Assembly: GCA_020636405.1 (NCBI GenBank)
Contig: JACJXW010000004.1
Coordinates: 992,001 to 1,056,000 of the forward strand
Length of the DNA: 64,000 nucleotides
Origin: Lewinellaceae bacterium
Lineage (GTDB): Bacteria; Bacteroidota; Bacteroidia; Chitinophagales; Saprospiraceae
Direction of reading: 5' to 3'
This document shows, piece by piece, positions 1-8,827 of the stretch. A program made the translations under genes and the position numbers. Numbering within the stretch: position 1 is the first letter of the stretch; each line of letters begins with the position of its first letter. The notes below the pieces were generated by a model that searched no databases, had not been told where the DNA came from, and saw only the letters and a program-made list of their open reading frames with translations.

Positions 1-681
1 TGGTGGGAAGCCCGCAAGCAGTGGGGCGCCCTGGTGAACAATACGCGCAACTTCGCGATCTACGTGCAAAGCATGTTCCCGCGGGAAGACAAGGAGGTGC
101 GGCGCTTCTTCGCCAAGCACATCTCCAACTTCTGCCTGTCCCTGGTAGAGCACCTGCGCGGCGGTGTCAAGTTGGACAAGCTCATCTACCTGCACGACGA
201 GGAACGGGCGGAGTACGAAACCAAAGGCCATATTCCCAACCACATCGCCTTGCAACTTTTCGAGCGCCTGGCGGAGGCCCACCGCAACGCTGAGATCAAC
301 GAAGGCGATTACATCAACATCAAGGCCCAGCACCAGAGCCTGCTCGACATCCTGGGCGCCTGCGAGCGCATCAAGAAAACGCCCATTCCTTTCTCCTACG
401 CCGTCTACCTCAAGATCTTTATCACGGCCTACGGCCTGCTGCTGCCCTTCGCCCTGGTGAACATGTTCCACCTGTCGGCCATCCCGATCTCCATGTTCAT
501 CTTTTTCGCCCTGCTTGGCGTGGAGCTGCTCGGCGAGGAGATCGAGGACCCCTTCGGCCTGGATTGTAACGACCTGCCCACCGGCGATATCGCCCATACC
601 ATCAAAAGCAATGTCTTCGAGATCCTCGAGAGCCGGACGGCGGCTGCGGTGGAGCGGGAGTTGTATGAGAAGGTGTTTTGA
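1..681 (+). CDS. Bestrophin-family chloride channel, C-terminal part (5' end outside window)
   Basis: The open frame runs from base 1 without a start, so the gene begins before the window; 226 residues are visible. They match the bestrophin (RFP-TM/UPF0187) family of pentameric anion channels of the inner membrane. Visible hallmarks are the stretch ACERIKKTPIPFSY followed by a hydrophobic segment (about residues 139-155), a second hydrophobic segment, and the family signature IEDPFGLDCNDLP near residue 185. Bacterial members pass monovalent ions; the physiological role here is unknown. An ATG lies inside the frame at no useful place, so an internal start (for example GTG at 34) would only be an artefact of the window edge. 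Family call is confident, ion selectivity is not. Confidence 0.9.
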   Translation, partial: WWEARKQWGALVNNTRNFAIYVQSMFPREDKEVRRFFAKHISNFCLSLVEHLRGGVKLDKLIYLHDEERAEYETKGHIPNHIALQLFERLAEAHRNAEINEGDYINIKAQHQSLLDILGACERIKKTPIPFSYAVYLKIFITAYGLLLPFALVNMFHLSAIPISMFIFFALLGVELLGEEIEDPFGLDCNDLPTGDIAHTIKSNVFEILESRTAAAVERELYEKVF

Positions 682-691
682 AGAAAAATAG

Positions 692-1312
692 TTACCGTCT
701 TTTTCGCGGAAAACTCACCCCCAGCGTAAAAGTGAACTGTTCGATGGTGTCGTCATCAAATGTCCAGTTCTCACAATAAGGGGAAGAGGGCCCGGGCGCG
801 TCGGGGTGGCTGTCTGAAAACCGGATCGGGGCGCCGATGAAGTTGCTGATCCCCAGGGTGAACACACCGAGGCGAAAGCTTAGGGCGGTGCGGAAATAGG
901 GGTCGAGATCCCGTTGGTAGGCGCCGGTGCAAACCCCGTCGACGGTATAACCGGCTCCTACGATCGAGCCGGCCTCGAACGACAGCAGCCAGCGGCGGCC
1001 GAGTTCCAGGCGTCCTTGCAGGCCGATGGCGTGGAGGTTGAGCGTAGATCCGGTATTGTTCCCATTCGGGCCGACAATGCTGGTATTATTCGCTGTCGAC
1101 CACAGATAGGCGAGGCCCAGGCCGAAAGCGTCCTTCCAGCGGCGGCCGAATTCGGCGTGCACTTCGGTGTAAGTGTGCCCGAAGGGGCTGCCATTTAGGC
1201 CGATATTGGCTCCACCGTAGTAGGTTTGTGCCGACAGGGAGTGGAAAAGCATAGAAATGAATAGGAGGAGGAAAGTACTCCTGATCAGATCCGTTAGAGC
1301 GGTAAGGCGCAT
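692..1312 (-). CDS. Small exported outer-membrane-like protein, paralog A
   Basis: A 206-residue protein of unknown function with a hydrophobic N-terminal signal ending near the LSAQ stretch (about residue 28), followed by amphipathic segments rich in Gly and aromatic residues, as in small beta-barrel outer-membrane proteins. It ends in a strand-like segment (FTFTLGVSF). The frame is open 99 bases further upstream, but that extension is basic and proline-rich; the ATG at 1312 directly precedes the signal peptide and is preferred. It is a tandem paralog of the next gene on the same strand, sharing EFG.RWKD.GLG.AY, GLQGRLEL.RW, DPYFR.A.S and the terminal TLG block. The two are 95 bases apart and may be co-transcribed. 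Barrel topology is inferred. Confidence 0.7.
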   Translation of the reverse strand: MRLTALTDLIRSTFLLLFISMLFHSLSAQTYYGGANIGLNGSPFGHTYTEVHAEFGRRWKDAFGLGLAYLWSTANNTSIVGPNGNNTGSTLNLHAIGLQGRLELGRRWLLSFEAGSIVGAGYTVDGVCTGAYQRDLDPYFRTALSFRLGVFTLGISNFIGAPIRFSDSHPDAPGPSSPYCENWTFDDDTIEQFTFTLGVSFPRKRR

Positions 1313-1407
1313 AATGGGAGGGTTTAGAGGTTTTCCGGGACTCTTATAAGAGAGTGGTAAAGGGATGAAAAGGTTCGGGCGAATACGCTTTTTGTGGTAG
1401 AATGCGC

Positions 1408-1974
1408 TCAATCCTTTTTTCGATTCCGGGAGGGGACGTTTATTCCCAGCGTAAGGGTAAACCGCTGAAAGGACTCCAGGTACTCCCGTCCGTAACAGAT
1501 GTCGGGCTCTTCCATATTAACCTCCTCGTCGTATTCCGTAAACCGGAGTGGGGTGGTGAAAAAGCTGCTGGCGCCCAGGGTCAGGCCGCCGAAGCGGTAG
1601 CTCACCGCCGGCCGGAAATAGGGGTCGAAGGCCGGCTGATACTCCTGGTTGCAATACCAGTCAGTACTGTGTCTGACACCCAGAACGCTTCCTGCATCCA
1701 GAGAGAACAACCAGCGGTTCAGCTCCAGGCGGCCCTGCAGGCCGGCAGCTGTTATGCCATAGCTCACACTGGTACCCATATCCAGAGAGCCGGTATAGGC
1801 GATGCCCAGGCCGTACTTGTCCTTCCAGCGCTTACCGAATTCGGTGTGGAACTCGGCGGAGATATGCTCGCCGAAGAAAAGGCCGGCATTGAGTCCAAAA
1901 TAGAAGGATTGGGAGAGGGTAGGGGCGGCGCCGATTGCCATAAAAAGAAGGAAGAAGAGGGTTCGGTGGTTCAT
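1408..1974 (-). CDS. Small exported outer-membrane-like protein, paralog B
   Basis: A 188-residue protein with an N-terminal signal peptide (MNHRTLFFLLF..., probably cleaved after LSQ near residue 22). The rest alternates polar and aromatic/Gly residues and ends FTLTLGINV, as expected of a small beta-barrel. It shares blocks with the downstream paralog at 692-1312: HTEFGKRWKDKYGLGIAY, AAGLQGRLELNRW, DPYFRPAVSYR, LTLGAS.F and P.RF, so the pair arose by duplication. Both carry a few cysteines in the middle part. It is transcribed first of the two. I do not recognise a named family; function is unknown. Confidence 0.7.
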   Translation of the reverse strand: MNHRTLFFLLFMAIGAAPTLSQSFYFGLNAGLFFGEHISAEFHTEFGKRWKDKYGLGIAYTGSLDMGTSVSYGITAAGLQGRLELNRWLFSLDAGSVLGVRHSTDWYCNQEYQPAFDPYFRPAVSYRFGGLTLGASSFFTTPLRFTEYDEEVNMEEPDICYGREYLESFQRFTLTLGINVPSRNRKKD

Positions 1975-2145
1975 ATTTTCAGGTGTTGGATGGACGATTC
2001 AGCAATGATTGATCTTGTCGGTTTCAGCTTCCAGAACAAAGAAAATAAAAACCAGCGAGTCCCTATTCTTCAAATACTTGTGATTTTTTTAATATTTTCT
2101 CCCTTTTGCATAACAAAATCAAGTGTCGGGAGCGTTACCTTTTCG

Positions 2146-2170
2146 AAAGCCATCGTCTATGTATGGCTTT
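2146..2170. other. Short hairpin before the coiled-coil gene
   Basis: AAAGCCAT (2146-2153) and ATGGCTTT (2163-2170) can pair as an 8-bp stem with a 9-base loop, followed by GTTAAAAGG and, 30 bases on, the ATG of the next gene. It could sit in the 5' leader of that gene or be the remnant of a terminator; the lack of a T-run argues against a strong terminator. Confidence 0.3.
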
Positions 2171-2202
2171 GTTAAAAGGACCAACTAAAAATTCTTACTA
2201 AC

Positions 2203-3114
2203 ATGAAAGCAAGACAAGGCTTAATTATCTTAGCCGCCATTTTAGGAATTCTCCTGATCGTAGCTGCCATCTGGGGCTTCAACCAAAGCAGTAAGCGCAA
2301 AGCGCTGGAAGCCCAGAACACGGAACTGACGGGTACCGTCGAGGACCTGGAAGAGCTCCGTACCGACCTGTTGCAGGAAGTCGATAGCCTGCAGCAGGAG
2401 TTCTCCATGCTGGCAGAGCAGAACGAATCACTACAAGGAACACTGGCCCAGGCCCAGGAAACCATCGCCAAGCAGGAAGTGGCTTTGCGCAACGTCAAAG
2501 CAAAAAGCTCTACCGAGATCAACAGCCTGAGAGCGCAGATCCAGGAACTGATGGCCCTCAAGGGCGAACTGCAGGCCAATATTATGGCCGTTCAGGCAGA
2601 GAACGATTCTCTGCGGCAGGTCACTGGTATTTTGGAAGCCGACCTGGGCGTAGCGCGGGATGAGAACCAGGCCCTGGCCAACCTCAACAAAACCATCCAG
2701 GAAGAGGTGGACCGCCTGACGCTGGCCAACTTCAAGGCCACTGCCTTCCAGGTAGACCTCGAGCAAAAGAACGAAAAAGTTACCAGTAAGGCACGCCGTG
2801 TGCGCACCATCCGCACCAGCTTCGACCTGACCAACGTGCCGCCTCAGTATCAGGGCCTGCGCACCTTGTACCTGGTTATTACCGACGACAAGGGCAACCC
2901 CGTGCCTGCTGCCAACCCGATCAAGGCACAGACCGTGGCCAACAACCAGAAGATGGACATCATCGCCGTCAAGGCCAAGGATGTGGACATTACCGAGAAC
3001 CAGCGCTTGTCGATGGTCTATGACCTGGAAGATAAGCTCGCCGCCGGCTACTACCGCGTGGCCATTTACACCGAACTCGGCCTGATGGGCGCTTCGAGCC
3101 TGAGGTTGAGGTAA
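2203..3114 (+). CDS. Membrane-anchored coiled-coil protein
   Basis: A 303-residue protein. Residues 7-26 form one transmembrane segment (LIILAAILGILLIVAAIWGF), so it is probably anchored in the inner membrane with the rest in the periplasm. Residues 30-190 are Glu/Gln/Leu-rich with heptad spacing and form a long coiled coil. The last ~100 residues (from RRVRTIRTSFDLTNVPPQYQG) are a compact domain with beta-strand character. Similar proteins occur widely in Saprospiria without assigned function. It is followed by an OmpA-type lipoprotein that also begins with a coiled coil, so the two may act together at the cell wall. That link is inference from gene order. Confidence 0.75.
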   Translation: MKARQGLIILAAILGILLIVAAIWGFNQSSKRKALEAQNTELTGTVEDLEELRTDLLQEVDSLQQEFSMLAEQNESLQGTLAQAQETIAKQEVALRNVKAKSSTEINSLRAQIQELMALKGELQANIMAVQAENDSLRQVTGILEADLGVARDENQALANLNKTIQEEVDRLTLANFKATAFQVDLEQKNEKVTSKARRVRTIRTSFDLTNVPPQYQGLRTLYLVITDDKGNPVPAANPIKAQTVANNQKMDIIAVKAKDVDITENQRLSMVYDLEDKLAAGYYRVAIYTELGLMGASSLRLR

Positions 3115-3391
3115 ATGTAATTGTGTATTCGTGTATTCGTGCATTTGTGTATTCGTGTATTCGTGGGGGCACTCCGGAAAGACCAAGAGTGGAAATACAT
3201 CGAAATACTTTGGGCAGAACGATATTTCAAAGTGTTTCAAAATATTTCCTATTGTATTTCAACCAAGGGCAACAACCAGACTTCCCGGCCTTCGTCCGTC
3301 ATAGCCGGACTGCGGGCCGGCGGAGACGGAGTGGCCTCACCCATGCACAAATGCACGAATGCACAAATACACCCCCAAAATGCAAACACCT
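3115..3391. repeat. Intergenic short-word repeats (gtattcgtg / gcacaaatgcacgaat)
   Basis: This 277-base gap holds no gene. Its left end (3121-3167) repeats the word gtattcgtg/gtgcatttgtg several times; its right end (3343-3372) repeats gcacaaatgcacgaatgcacaaatacac, which is the same word family on the opposite strand. Between them is a GC-rich stretch, ctgcgggccggcggagacgg, similar to material in the other repeat-rich gaps of this window. Short ORFs drawn through the repeats are not credible genes. Confidence 0.7.
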
Positions 3392-4270
3392 ATGAAGAAA
3401 CACTTACACCTCTTTCTCCTCCCCCTTTTCTCCCTCCTGTTCTCCTCCTGCGTGGCTAAAAAGAAGCACCTGGAGATCGTCTCTCTCTACGAGCATCACA
3501 TTGACAGCCTGGAAACCAGGATAGACACAGCCAGCAACCGCATCTACCGCCTGGATCTGGATGTGGCGGAGCGCAAGGGCGAGAACCAGGCCCTGCTGGC
3601 CAGCCAGGACAAACTGCTCAACCGCATCATCGAGCTGGACGACGAGATCGAGCGCCTGCAGAGCGAATCGGCCAACCGCGTTGAATCCCTCGATGGCCGC
3701 CTGCAGCAAAAAGATGCCACGATCGCCGAGAAGCAGGCAAAGATCGACGCCCTGCTCGCCACCCTCAATCAACGGGACCAGTCTATGCTGGACCTGGAAA
3801 AAGCCATTCGGGATACCCTCCAGCGGTTGGATTCTACCCTCTACACCGTAGCTGTGGCCGACGGGCAGCTGTCGGTCGCCCTGAAGCTGGACTTTCTGTT
3901 TTATCCCGGAAGCACCAACAAGACCCACTCCGCCGGCCGGGAAGCCATCGAACACATCAGCCAGGTGCTGAGCAATTATCCCACCCTTGATATCCTGGTG
4001 ATTGGCCATGCCGACAACAGCCCCCTGCGCCGCAGTAGTATCAGCGACAAGTGGGAGTACAGCGCCCTGCAGGCCGCCGCCATCGTACAGCTGATGACCA
4101 AGAAGTACGAGCTGAGCACCAGCCGGGTGATGGCGGCCGGCAAAGGGGAGTTCGAGCCCCGCGCTTCCAACGCAACCCCCGAGGGGCGTGCTAAGAACGA
4201 ACGCCTCGAGATCCGCGTCTTCCCCAGCCGGGAACGGCTGATCCGAGACCTGCGGCGAAGGCTGGATTAG
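3392..4270 (+). CDS. OmpA-family peptidoglycan-binding lipoprotein
   Basis: A 292-residue protein. The N-terminus is a lipoprotein signal with lipobox LFSSC (Cys at about residue 20). Residues 25-150 are a coiled coil with repeated 'lid.k..i..Ld' heptads. The C-terminal ~120 residues are an OmpA-like domain: a strand FLFYPGSTN, then ILVIGHADNSP, the alpha segment LQAAAIVQLM, and the signature NATPEGRAKNERLEIRV that contacts diaminopimelate in peptidoglycan. The expected role is tethering the outer membrane to the wall. The frame is open upstream to 3359, but those residues come from the 'cacgaat' repeats; the ATG at 3392 begins the signal peptide and is chosen. Confidence 0.85.
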   Translation: MKKHLHLFLLPLFSLLFSSCVAKKKHLEIVSLYEHHIDSLETRIDTASNRIYRLDLDVAERKGENQALLASQDKLLNRIIELDDEIERLQSESANRVESLDGRLQQKDATIAEKQAKIDALLATLNQRDQSMLDLEKAIRDTLQRLDSTLYTVAVADGQLSVALKLDFLFYPGSTNKTHSAGREAIEHISQVLSNYPTLDILVIGHADNSPLRRSSISDKWEYSALQAAAIVQLMTKKYELSTSRVMAAGKGEFEPRASNATPEGRAKNERLEIRVFPSRERLIRDLRRRLD

Positions 4271-4794
4271 GTAGTATGGCGGCCCTTACAAAGAACCTTA
4301 GGGTAGGCGTCGCTCGGCCCCTTAAGTTTTTTTGAAAGATTATGTCTTGCGGCTCATCTGAATACCTGTTGACACTTGACAGGCCTCTTGAAAAAGGCCC
4401 GTCCAAGCAGCCCTGGCTTTACACTCAGGATTTTCCGCCTTCCCTTGTAGCTCATTCCATTAATATTGCTTTACCAGCCCGTGGTAGATGTAAATTTGGG
4501 TGTATCCGTTTTTTCTTTAAAAAAAATCCTGGTAAAGAATTAATTTTTTTTATATCTTAGCATCCACAAAGAGCCCGAAAGGGTTTCCCCCCGCTATTTT
4601 CCATACCAGATCTTATTGATTAGGACGACCTCATCTCATTTGCCATGTTTTTCCGCTACTTGATTCGATAGTAGAGGTCAGATATAGCATGGGGGCGTTT
4701 TGGTTTCAATCACCACTTTAGGACAATTCTGATTTTTGCTATTCAGGTCTGTAAACCATCATTTTGCAATACATTTTTAACTAAAATTTCAGTA
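4271..4794. other. 524-base intergenic region, no gene seen
   Basis: Composition shifts from GC-rich near the OmpA gene to AT-rich before the secreted protein gene at 4795. The only open frames are short (72 codons at most) and have no protein-like character. No clear terminator hairpin or exact Bacteroidota promoter (TTTG, about 19 bases, TAnnTTTG) was found, although T-rich DNA just before 4795 suggests the promoter of that gene lies here. Confidence 0.5.
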
Positions 4795-6369
4795 ATGAAA
4801 AAAGCTTACCTACTTACAAAACTGGCCCGATTTTGGGCTGTGTTGCTGGCTCTTGGGCTGGGCACTTCCTATCAGCTCAATGCCACTACCTGTGCCGATG
4901 CTACTGTGATCGGCTCCCTGCCGTTCAGCGGCGCTACTGCTTGTTCTGGTAATGATATTACATCCGGCAACAGCAGTGCCTGTGTTTCTACTTTATACTA
5001 TGGCGGTAACGAAGCCCTGTTTACCTTCACCCCTGGGTCCAGCATGACCGTTCTGTTGTCCTATTCCGGACAGACCTGGACACAGATCTCCGTTTATGCC
5101 GGCTGCCCCACCAGCGGCGGCACTTGTGTCAACGGTATCTCCAGCTCTGCAAGCTCCAAGAGCATCACCGCCAGCCTGACCGGCGGCACGCAATATTACT
5201 TCCTGGTCGACACCTGGCCTTCTCCGCCGAGCGCCTGCCCGGGTACGCTTACGGTCACTGAACTGGTGCCTCTGGCCAATGATGAGTGCGTAGACGCCAT
5301 CATGCTCAGCGTAGGGGATACGGACACCGGCAGCACGGCAATTGCCGATGACGACAACCCGCCCGCATGCAGCGGCGCCGGCGATGGCACCAGCGGTGGC
5401 GTATGGTACGTCGTATTGGGCACCGGCCTGGATATTACGGCCGCTACCTGCGGTTCCGGCTTTGATACGCAGTTGGCCGTTTATACCGGCAGCTGCGGCG
5501 CATTGTCCTGCGTAGCCGGCAACGATGATGCTTGTGGCCTGCAATCTTCAGTGACCTGGAACTCCCTGGCCGGCGTTCCCTACTATCTCTACATCGATGG
5601 GTTCGGTTCTGCTTCGGGTAATTATACCATCTCTGTAACCGGCCAGTTGCCTCCGCCCATCGATAATGATGACTGTTCGGTTGCTACTTCCATCTCTTGC
5701 GGAGAGACCGTTCAGGGTTCCACTATCGGCGCATTCCCGGATGCCGTCCGTCGCTGTGGCCCCGGCACTGCCGGTGGTGGCGTATGGTATACCTTTGACG
5801 CTACGGAAGGCGGCATTGTGCAGTCGCTGAGCACTTGCGGCGCTGCTAACTTCGACACCAAGATCAGCATCTACTACGGAACCTGCAGCGGCCTGCGTTG
5901 CATCGGTTCGCTCGACAACTCCGAAGGCTGCCCTAACGGAACCACTGAGATGTTCTTCACGCCCTACTTCGGCCGTACGCACTACGTCCTGGTTCAGACC
6001 GTCAACCCGGCGGCTCCCGGCGTGTTCGAACTGACCTATGACTGCGACGCCAGCGCGGCCCGCCCGGCAGGTGTCAACGTTATTGTTGCCGACGAATCGG
6101 AGGCCTTCGAAAGCATCAGCCTGTTCCCCAACCCGGCACAGGATGAGCTCAACGTAGAACTCTCCGGCTTCACCGGCGACCAGGTAACGATGCGCGTACA
6201 CAACAGCCTGGGCCAGGTGGTTATGCAGCGCAACATCAACCAGGTGGAAGAGCAGATCGAACGCTTCAACACCAGCAACCTGCAGTCCGGTATCTACTAC
6301 CTGACCGTTCAGGCACAAGGCAAAGCTACCCTGACTGAGAAGTTCATGGTAGGCGGTAGCCGTCCGTAA
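4795..6369 (+). CDS. T9SS-secreted protein with repeated Cys-rich beta-sandwich domains
   Basis: A 524-residue exported protein. A signal peptide ends near residue 30 (LNATTCAD). Three related extracellular modules follow, about residues 32-155, 160-285 and 290-420. Each opens with a 'DC..A' or 'TCADAT' element, contains a 'GGVWY' strand and ends in 'Y.L.V'; paired cysteines suggest disulfides. The last ~85 residues are a T9SS type A sorting domain: ISLFPNPAQDELNVEL, LGQVV, and SGIYYLTVQ...KFMV. The protein is therefore expected to be exported by the type IX system and attached to or released from the surface. No catalytic motif is visible; adhesion or a structural role is a guess. Confidence 0.85.
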   Translation: MKKAYLLTKLARFWAVLLALGLGTSYQLNATTCADATVIGSLPFSGATACSGNDITSGNSSACVSTLYYGGNEALFTFTPGSSMTVLLSYSGQTWTQISVYAGCPTSGGTCVNGISSSASSKSITASLTGGTQYYFLVDTWPSPPSACPGTLTVTELVPLANDECVDAIMLSVGDTDTGSTAIADDDNPPACSGAGDGTSGGVWYVVLGTGLDITAATCGSGFDTQLAVYTGSCGALSCVAGNDDACGLQSSVTWNSLAGVPYYLYIDGFGSASGNYTISVTGQLPPPIDNDDCSVATSISCGETVQGSTIGAFPDAVRRCGPGTAGGGVWYTFDATEGGIVQSLSTCGAANFDTKISIYYGTCSGLRCIGSLDNSEGCPNGTTEMFFTPYFGRTHYVLVQTVNPAAPGVFELTYDCDASAARPAGVNVIVADESEAFESISLFPNPAQDELNVELSGFTGDQVTMRVHNSLGQVVMQRNINQVEEQIERFNTSNLQSGIYYLTVQAQGKATLTEKFMVGGSRP

Positions 6370-6377
6370 TTTTTGCT

Positions 6378-6420
6378 TAAAGTTTTTGGCGGGCAGCTCT
6401 CATACCCGCCAAAAACTTTA
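6378..6420. terminator. Perfect 16-bp hairpin terminator after the T9SS protein gene
   Basis: TAAAGTTTTTGGCGGG (6378-6393) and CCCGCCAAAAACTTTA (6405-6420) are perfect inverted copies around an 11-base loop, starting 8 bases after the stop codon. The A/T-rich base of the stem would give a U-rich 3' end on either strand. Confidence 0.8.
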
Positions 6421-6461
6421 ACCGGCAAACGGGGCGCTGCGGCGCCTCATACGCCCAACTG

Positions 6462-6499
6462 AAGGAGCCATCTCTTAAGAAATTTAGGGATGGCTCCTT
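6462..6499. terminator. Second hairpin terminator
   Basis: AAGGAGCCATC (6462-6472) pairs perfectly with GATGGCTCCTT (6489-6499) around a 16-base loop and runs into TTTGTTGTT. It is the second of two hairpins in tandem behind the gene ending at 6369. Confidence 0.75.
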
Positions 6500-6599
6500 T
6501 TGTTGTTAAAGAAAACATAAACTCCTCTCTTACTGATTTTTATCATTGATCCCACCCAACTTTTCCCCTATAAATTGGGTATTAATAGTACGGAACATC

Positions 6600-7036
6600 C
6601 GCTTGTGCGACGCAGGGTGGATTCGGGATTCGTGGATTCGGGATTCGGGATTCGGGATTCGTTGATTCGGGATTCGTCTCTGCCCGCTCGGAGCCTTGGC
6701 GAAGGCGGGGATTCGGGGATCGTCCACCGCAACACCCTAAAACCATAACACCATAACACCATAACCTGGCGGAGCCAGAGCCAAGGGCCGGACCCATTTG
6801 CGATGTCTGATTTCTGATGTGCGATTTTCGATGTTTGATGTCCCCGTACGGTACTGCTATTGAAGGCCCGCCAGTTAGCTGGCCGGAAAGAGCCAAATCA
6901 AAAATCGCAAATCAAACATCGCCAATCGGCAAAGAAAGGATTACCGAACATCCAAACACCGTCCACCGTCCACCCGAACACCCAAAGCTCATCCCTCCCC
7001 AACCAGAGGGCATTCCATAACTCCAAACTGAAAGCT
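6600..7036. repeat. Repeat-rich intergenic DNA (gggattcg words, palindromic unit, ccataaca words)
   Basis: No gene is supported here. 6617-6676 is made of about seven copies of gggattcg/gtggattcg. 6671-6715 is a palindromic unit (cgtctctgcccgctcggagc...gcgggg) that recurs inverted at 49178-49222. 6731-6765 repeats ccataacac. 6797-6840 and 6890-6930 repeat words such as gatgtctgatttctgatgtg and aaaatcgcaaatcaaacatcgcc. ORFs through this part translate only the repeats, and they make a false N-terminal extension to the gene at 7037. Confidence 0.75.
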
Positions 7037-8827
7037 ATGAAAAACCCGATGTTCCTTTTGATCCGGCTGACCCTTCTGCTCTTACTGGGCAGTAGCCTGC
7101 TGCTGACGGCCCAGCCCGGCGGATCCCTGTTGGCCCAGTTGGCGGAAGAGGAAAAAGACGCCGTCAACGCGCTGGCCCTGTATCCGGAAGATACCCGCCT
7201 GGCCATTCTGGAAAGCAGTAAATACCCGGAGGCCCTGATCAAGATGCAGCGCCTCCAATCCCAAACCAGTGAATCGTTTCAGGGGCTGGTGGCCGATTAT
7301 TCGAAAAGTACTCAGGAAATGATCTGGGACGTCACCCGATACCCGGGCCTGGTAGAACGGCTGGTAGCGGAAGGGCGGGGCTCCCGAAACGCTATCGACG
7401 GTATCCTGAAGGACTACCCCGATGCCGTGGCCGAAAACGCGCGGAGCGCCGGCATGCAGTACCTGCCCCTGCTGGAAGAGATCAACCGGTTGCAGCGTTC
7501 CGCTGATGAGGCCTATGACGCCTTGCTGAAGGACTACCCTCCTGCCGCGCAGGAGGCACTCAATACGCTGCTCGGCCTGCCCGAAGTACTGACCCTCCTC
7601 ACCGACAATATCGAACTGACCCTGCTGGTGGGCGACCTCTACCGCCGCGACCCGGCCCTGGTGCTGCACAAGGCCGACAGCCTCAACCTGGAAGTGGCGC
7701 GGCAGAACGCCCAGGAACTGGAAGGCTGGAAAGCAGAGCTGGAAAACAACCCTGAAGCGGTGGAGGAATTGAAGTCCTCCGCCCAGGAGTTCGCCCGGGA
7801 GTACGGTTACGATGACGAATTCTACGACTACCCCGATGATGACCTCTACTATGACGAACACGAAGAAACCTACGTGGTAGAGCACCATTATTATTACAAC
7901 TATCCGTATTGGTTCGGTTACCCAACGTGGTACACCTATCCGCGCTGGCGCCCTTACCCATACTGGTACGACTGGGGGTTCTACTTCCGTCCGGGCAGGA
8001 CCATTGTCATTCTGCACCTGCCGTCCTTCTACTTCACCAACTGGTACTTTTACAACCCCCATCACCACTACCACTACCCGCATCTGTCGTCCCATTTTGT
8101 GCGGCATTATCGGTACTATCCGAGGTCAGGCGGCAGCATCACGACCAGCGTGGCCACCTGGCAGAGCCGCAACCGCGAGGTCATTACCCGCAACTGGATG
8201 GACGACGATAACCGGCTCGCGGATCGCTTCCGCGAATACGGCCGCTTTGAAACAGCGCGCCAGGACTACAACCGCCAGAACCCCACCCGGGCATTGTCGC
8301 AGCGTGAATACCTGGAAAAGAATAGCAGCCGCTACACCGACCTGTCCAGAAGCGTAAGACAGGAACGGGAGATCTACCAGGAGCCGGCCTACGAACCCCG
8401 CGATAAGGCGCCTGTCCGCGAACCGGACATCCGCCAGCCTGAGGTGCCCAAGCCGGAACCCCGGCCCCGCGTAGAACCTAAGGAACCGGCCAAACAACCC
8501 CGCACCCGCACAGAACCCCAGGAGCGGGTAGAGCCGGCGCCGCCCCCTCGCCAGGAACCCCAGAAACGGGAACGGGTGATCACTCCGGAAAAACGGCCGG
8601 CGCCCCAAACGGAACCGCCCAAAACCCGGGAGATCCCCAAGGTGGAACAGGGAAGAGACTACCACCGGAACCGGTGGGAAAAACCCCAAACCACTCCTCC
8701 GCCCCAGACGAGGACCGCTCCTCCTCCTGCTCAAAAACGAGAGGTGACGAAACCGAAGACGACCCCTCAGAAGAGAGAAGTGACAAAGCCCAAAACGCAG
8801 CCGAGGAAGAAGGAAGGAGGTAATTGA
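7037..8827 (+). CDS. Exported Tyr/Trp/His-rich protein with Pro-rich basic tail
   Basis: A 596-residue protein of unknown function. The chosen ATG (MKNPMFLLIRL) begins a signal peptide ending around LLTAQPGG (residue 27); the longer frame from 6860 only translates upstream repeats. Residues 30-255 are helical with repeated YP.A/KYPEAL/DYPDAV elements. Residues 255-370 are an extraordinary aromatic segment (repeated HYYYNYPYWF-like runs, PYWYDW, HHHYHYPH). Residues 480-596 are Pro/Lys/Arg/Glu-rich and include the tandem KREVTKPKT. The overall plan resembles DUF3300-type exported proteins. Metal or polymer binding by the aromatic/His segment is only a guess. The gene stands alone between repeat-rich gaps. 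Confidence 0.75.
   Translation: MKNPMFLLIRLTLLLLLGSSLLLTAQPGGSLLAQLAEEEKDAVNALALYPEDTRLAILESSKYPEALIKMQRLQSQTSESFQGLVADYSKSTQEMIWDVTRYPGLVERLVAEGRGSRNAIDGILKDYPDAVAENARSAGMQYLPLLEEINRLQRSADEAYDALLKDYPPAAQEALNTLLGLPEVLTLLTDNIELTLLVGDLYRRDPALVLHKADSLNLEVARQNAQELEGWKAELENNPEAVEELKSSAQEFAREYGYDDEFYDYPDDDLYYDEHEETYVVEHHYYYNYPYWFGYPTWYTYPRWRPYPYWYDWGFYFRPGRTIVILHLPSFYFTNWYFYNPHHHYHYPHLSSHFVRHYRYYPRSGGSITTSVATWQSRNREVITRNWMDDDNRLADRFREYGRFETARQDYNRQNPTRALSQREYLEKNSSRYTDLSRSVRQEREIYQEPAYEPRDKAPVREPDIRQPEVPKPEPRPRVEPKEPAKQPRTRTEPQERVEPAPPPRQEPQKRERVITPEKRPAPQTEPPKTREIPKVEQGRDYHRNRWEKPQTTPPPQTRTAPPPAQKREVTKPKTTPQKREVTKPKTQPRKKEGGN

Noticed and set aside
4342..4560. 72-codon ORF in the gap before the T9SS protein
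   Set aside because: No signal, domain or coding-like composition; Phe/Lys-rich end comes from T/A runs.
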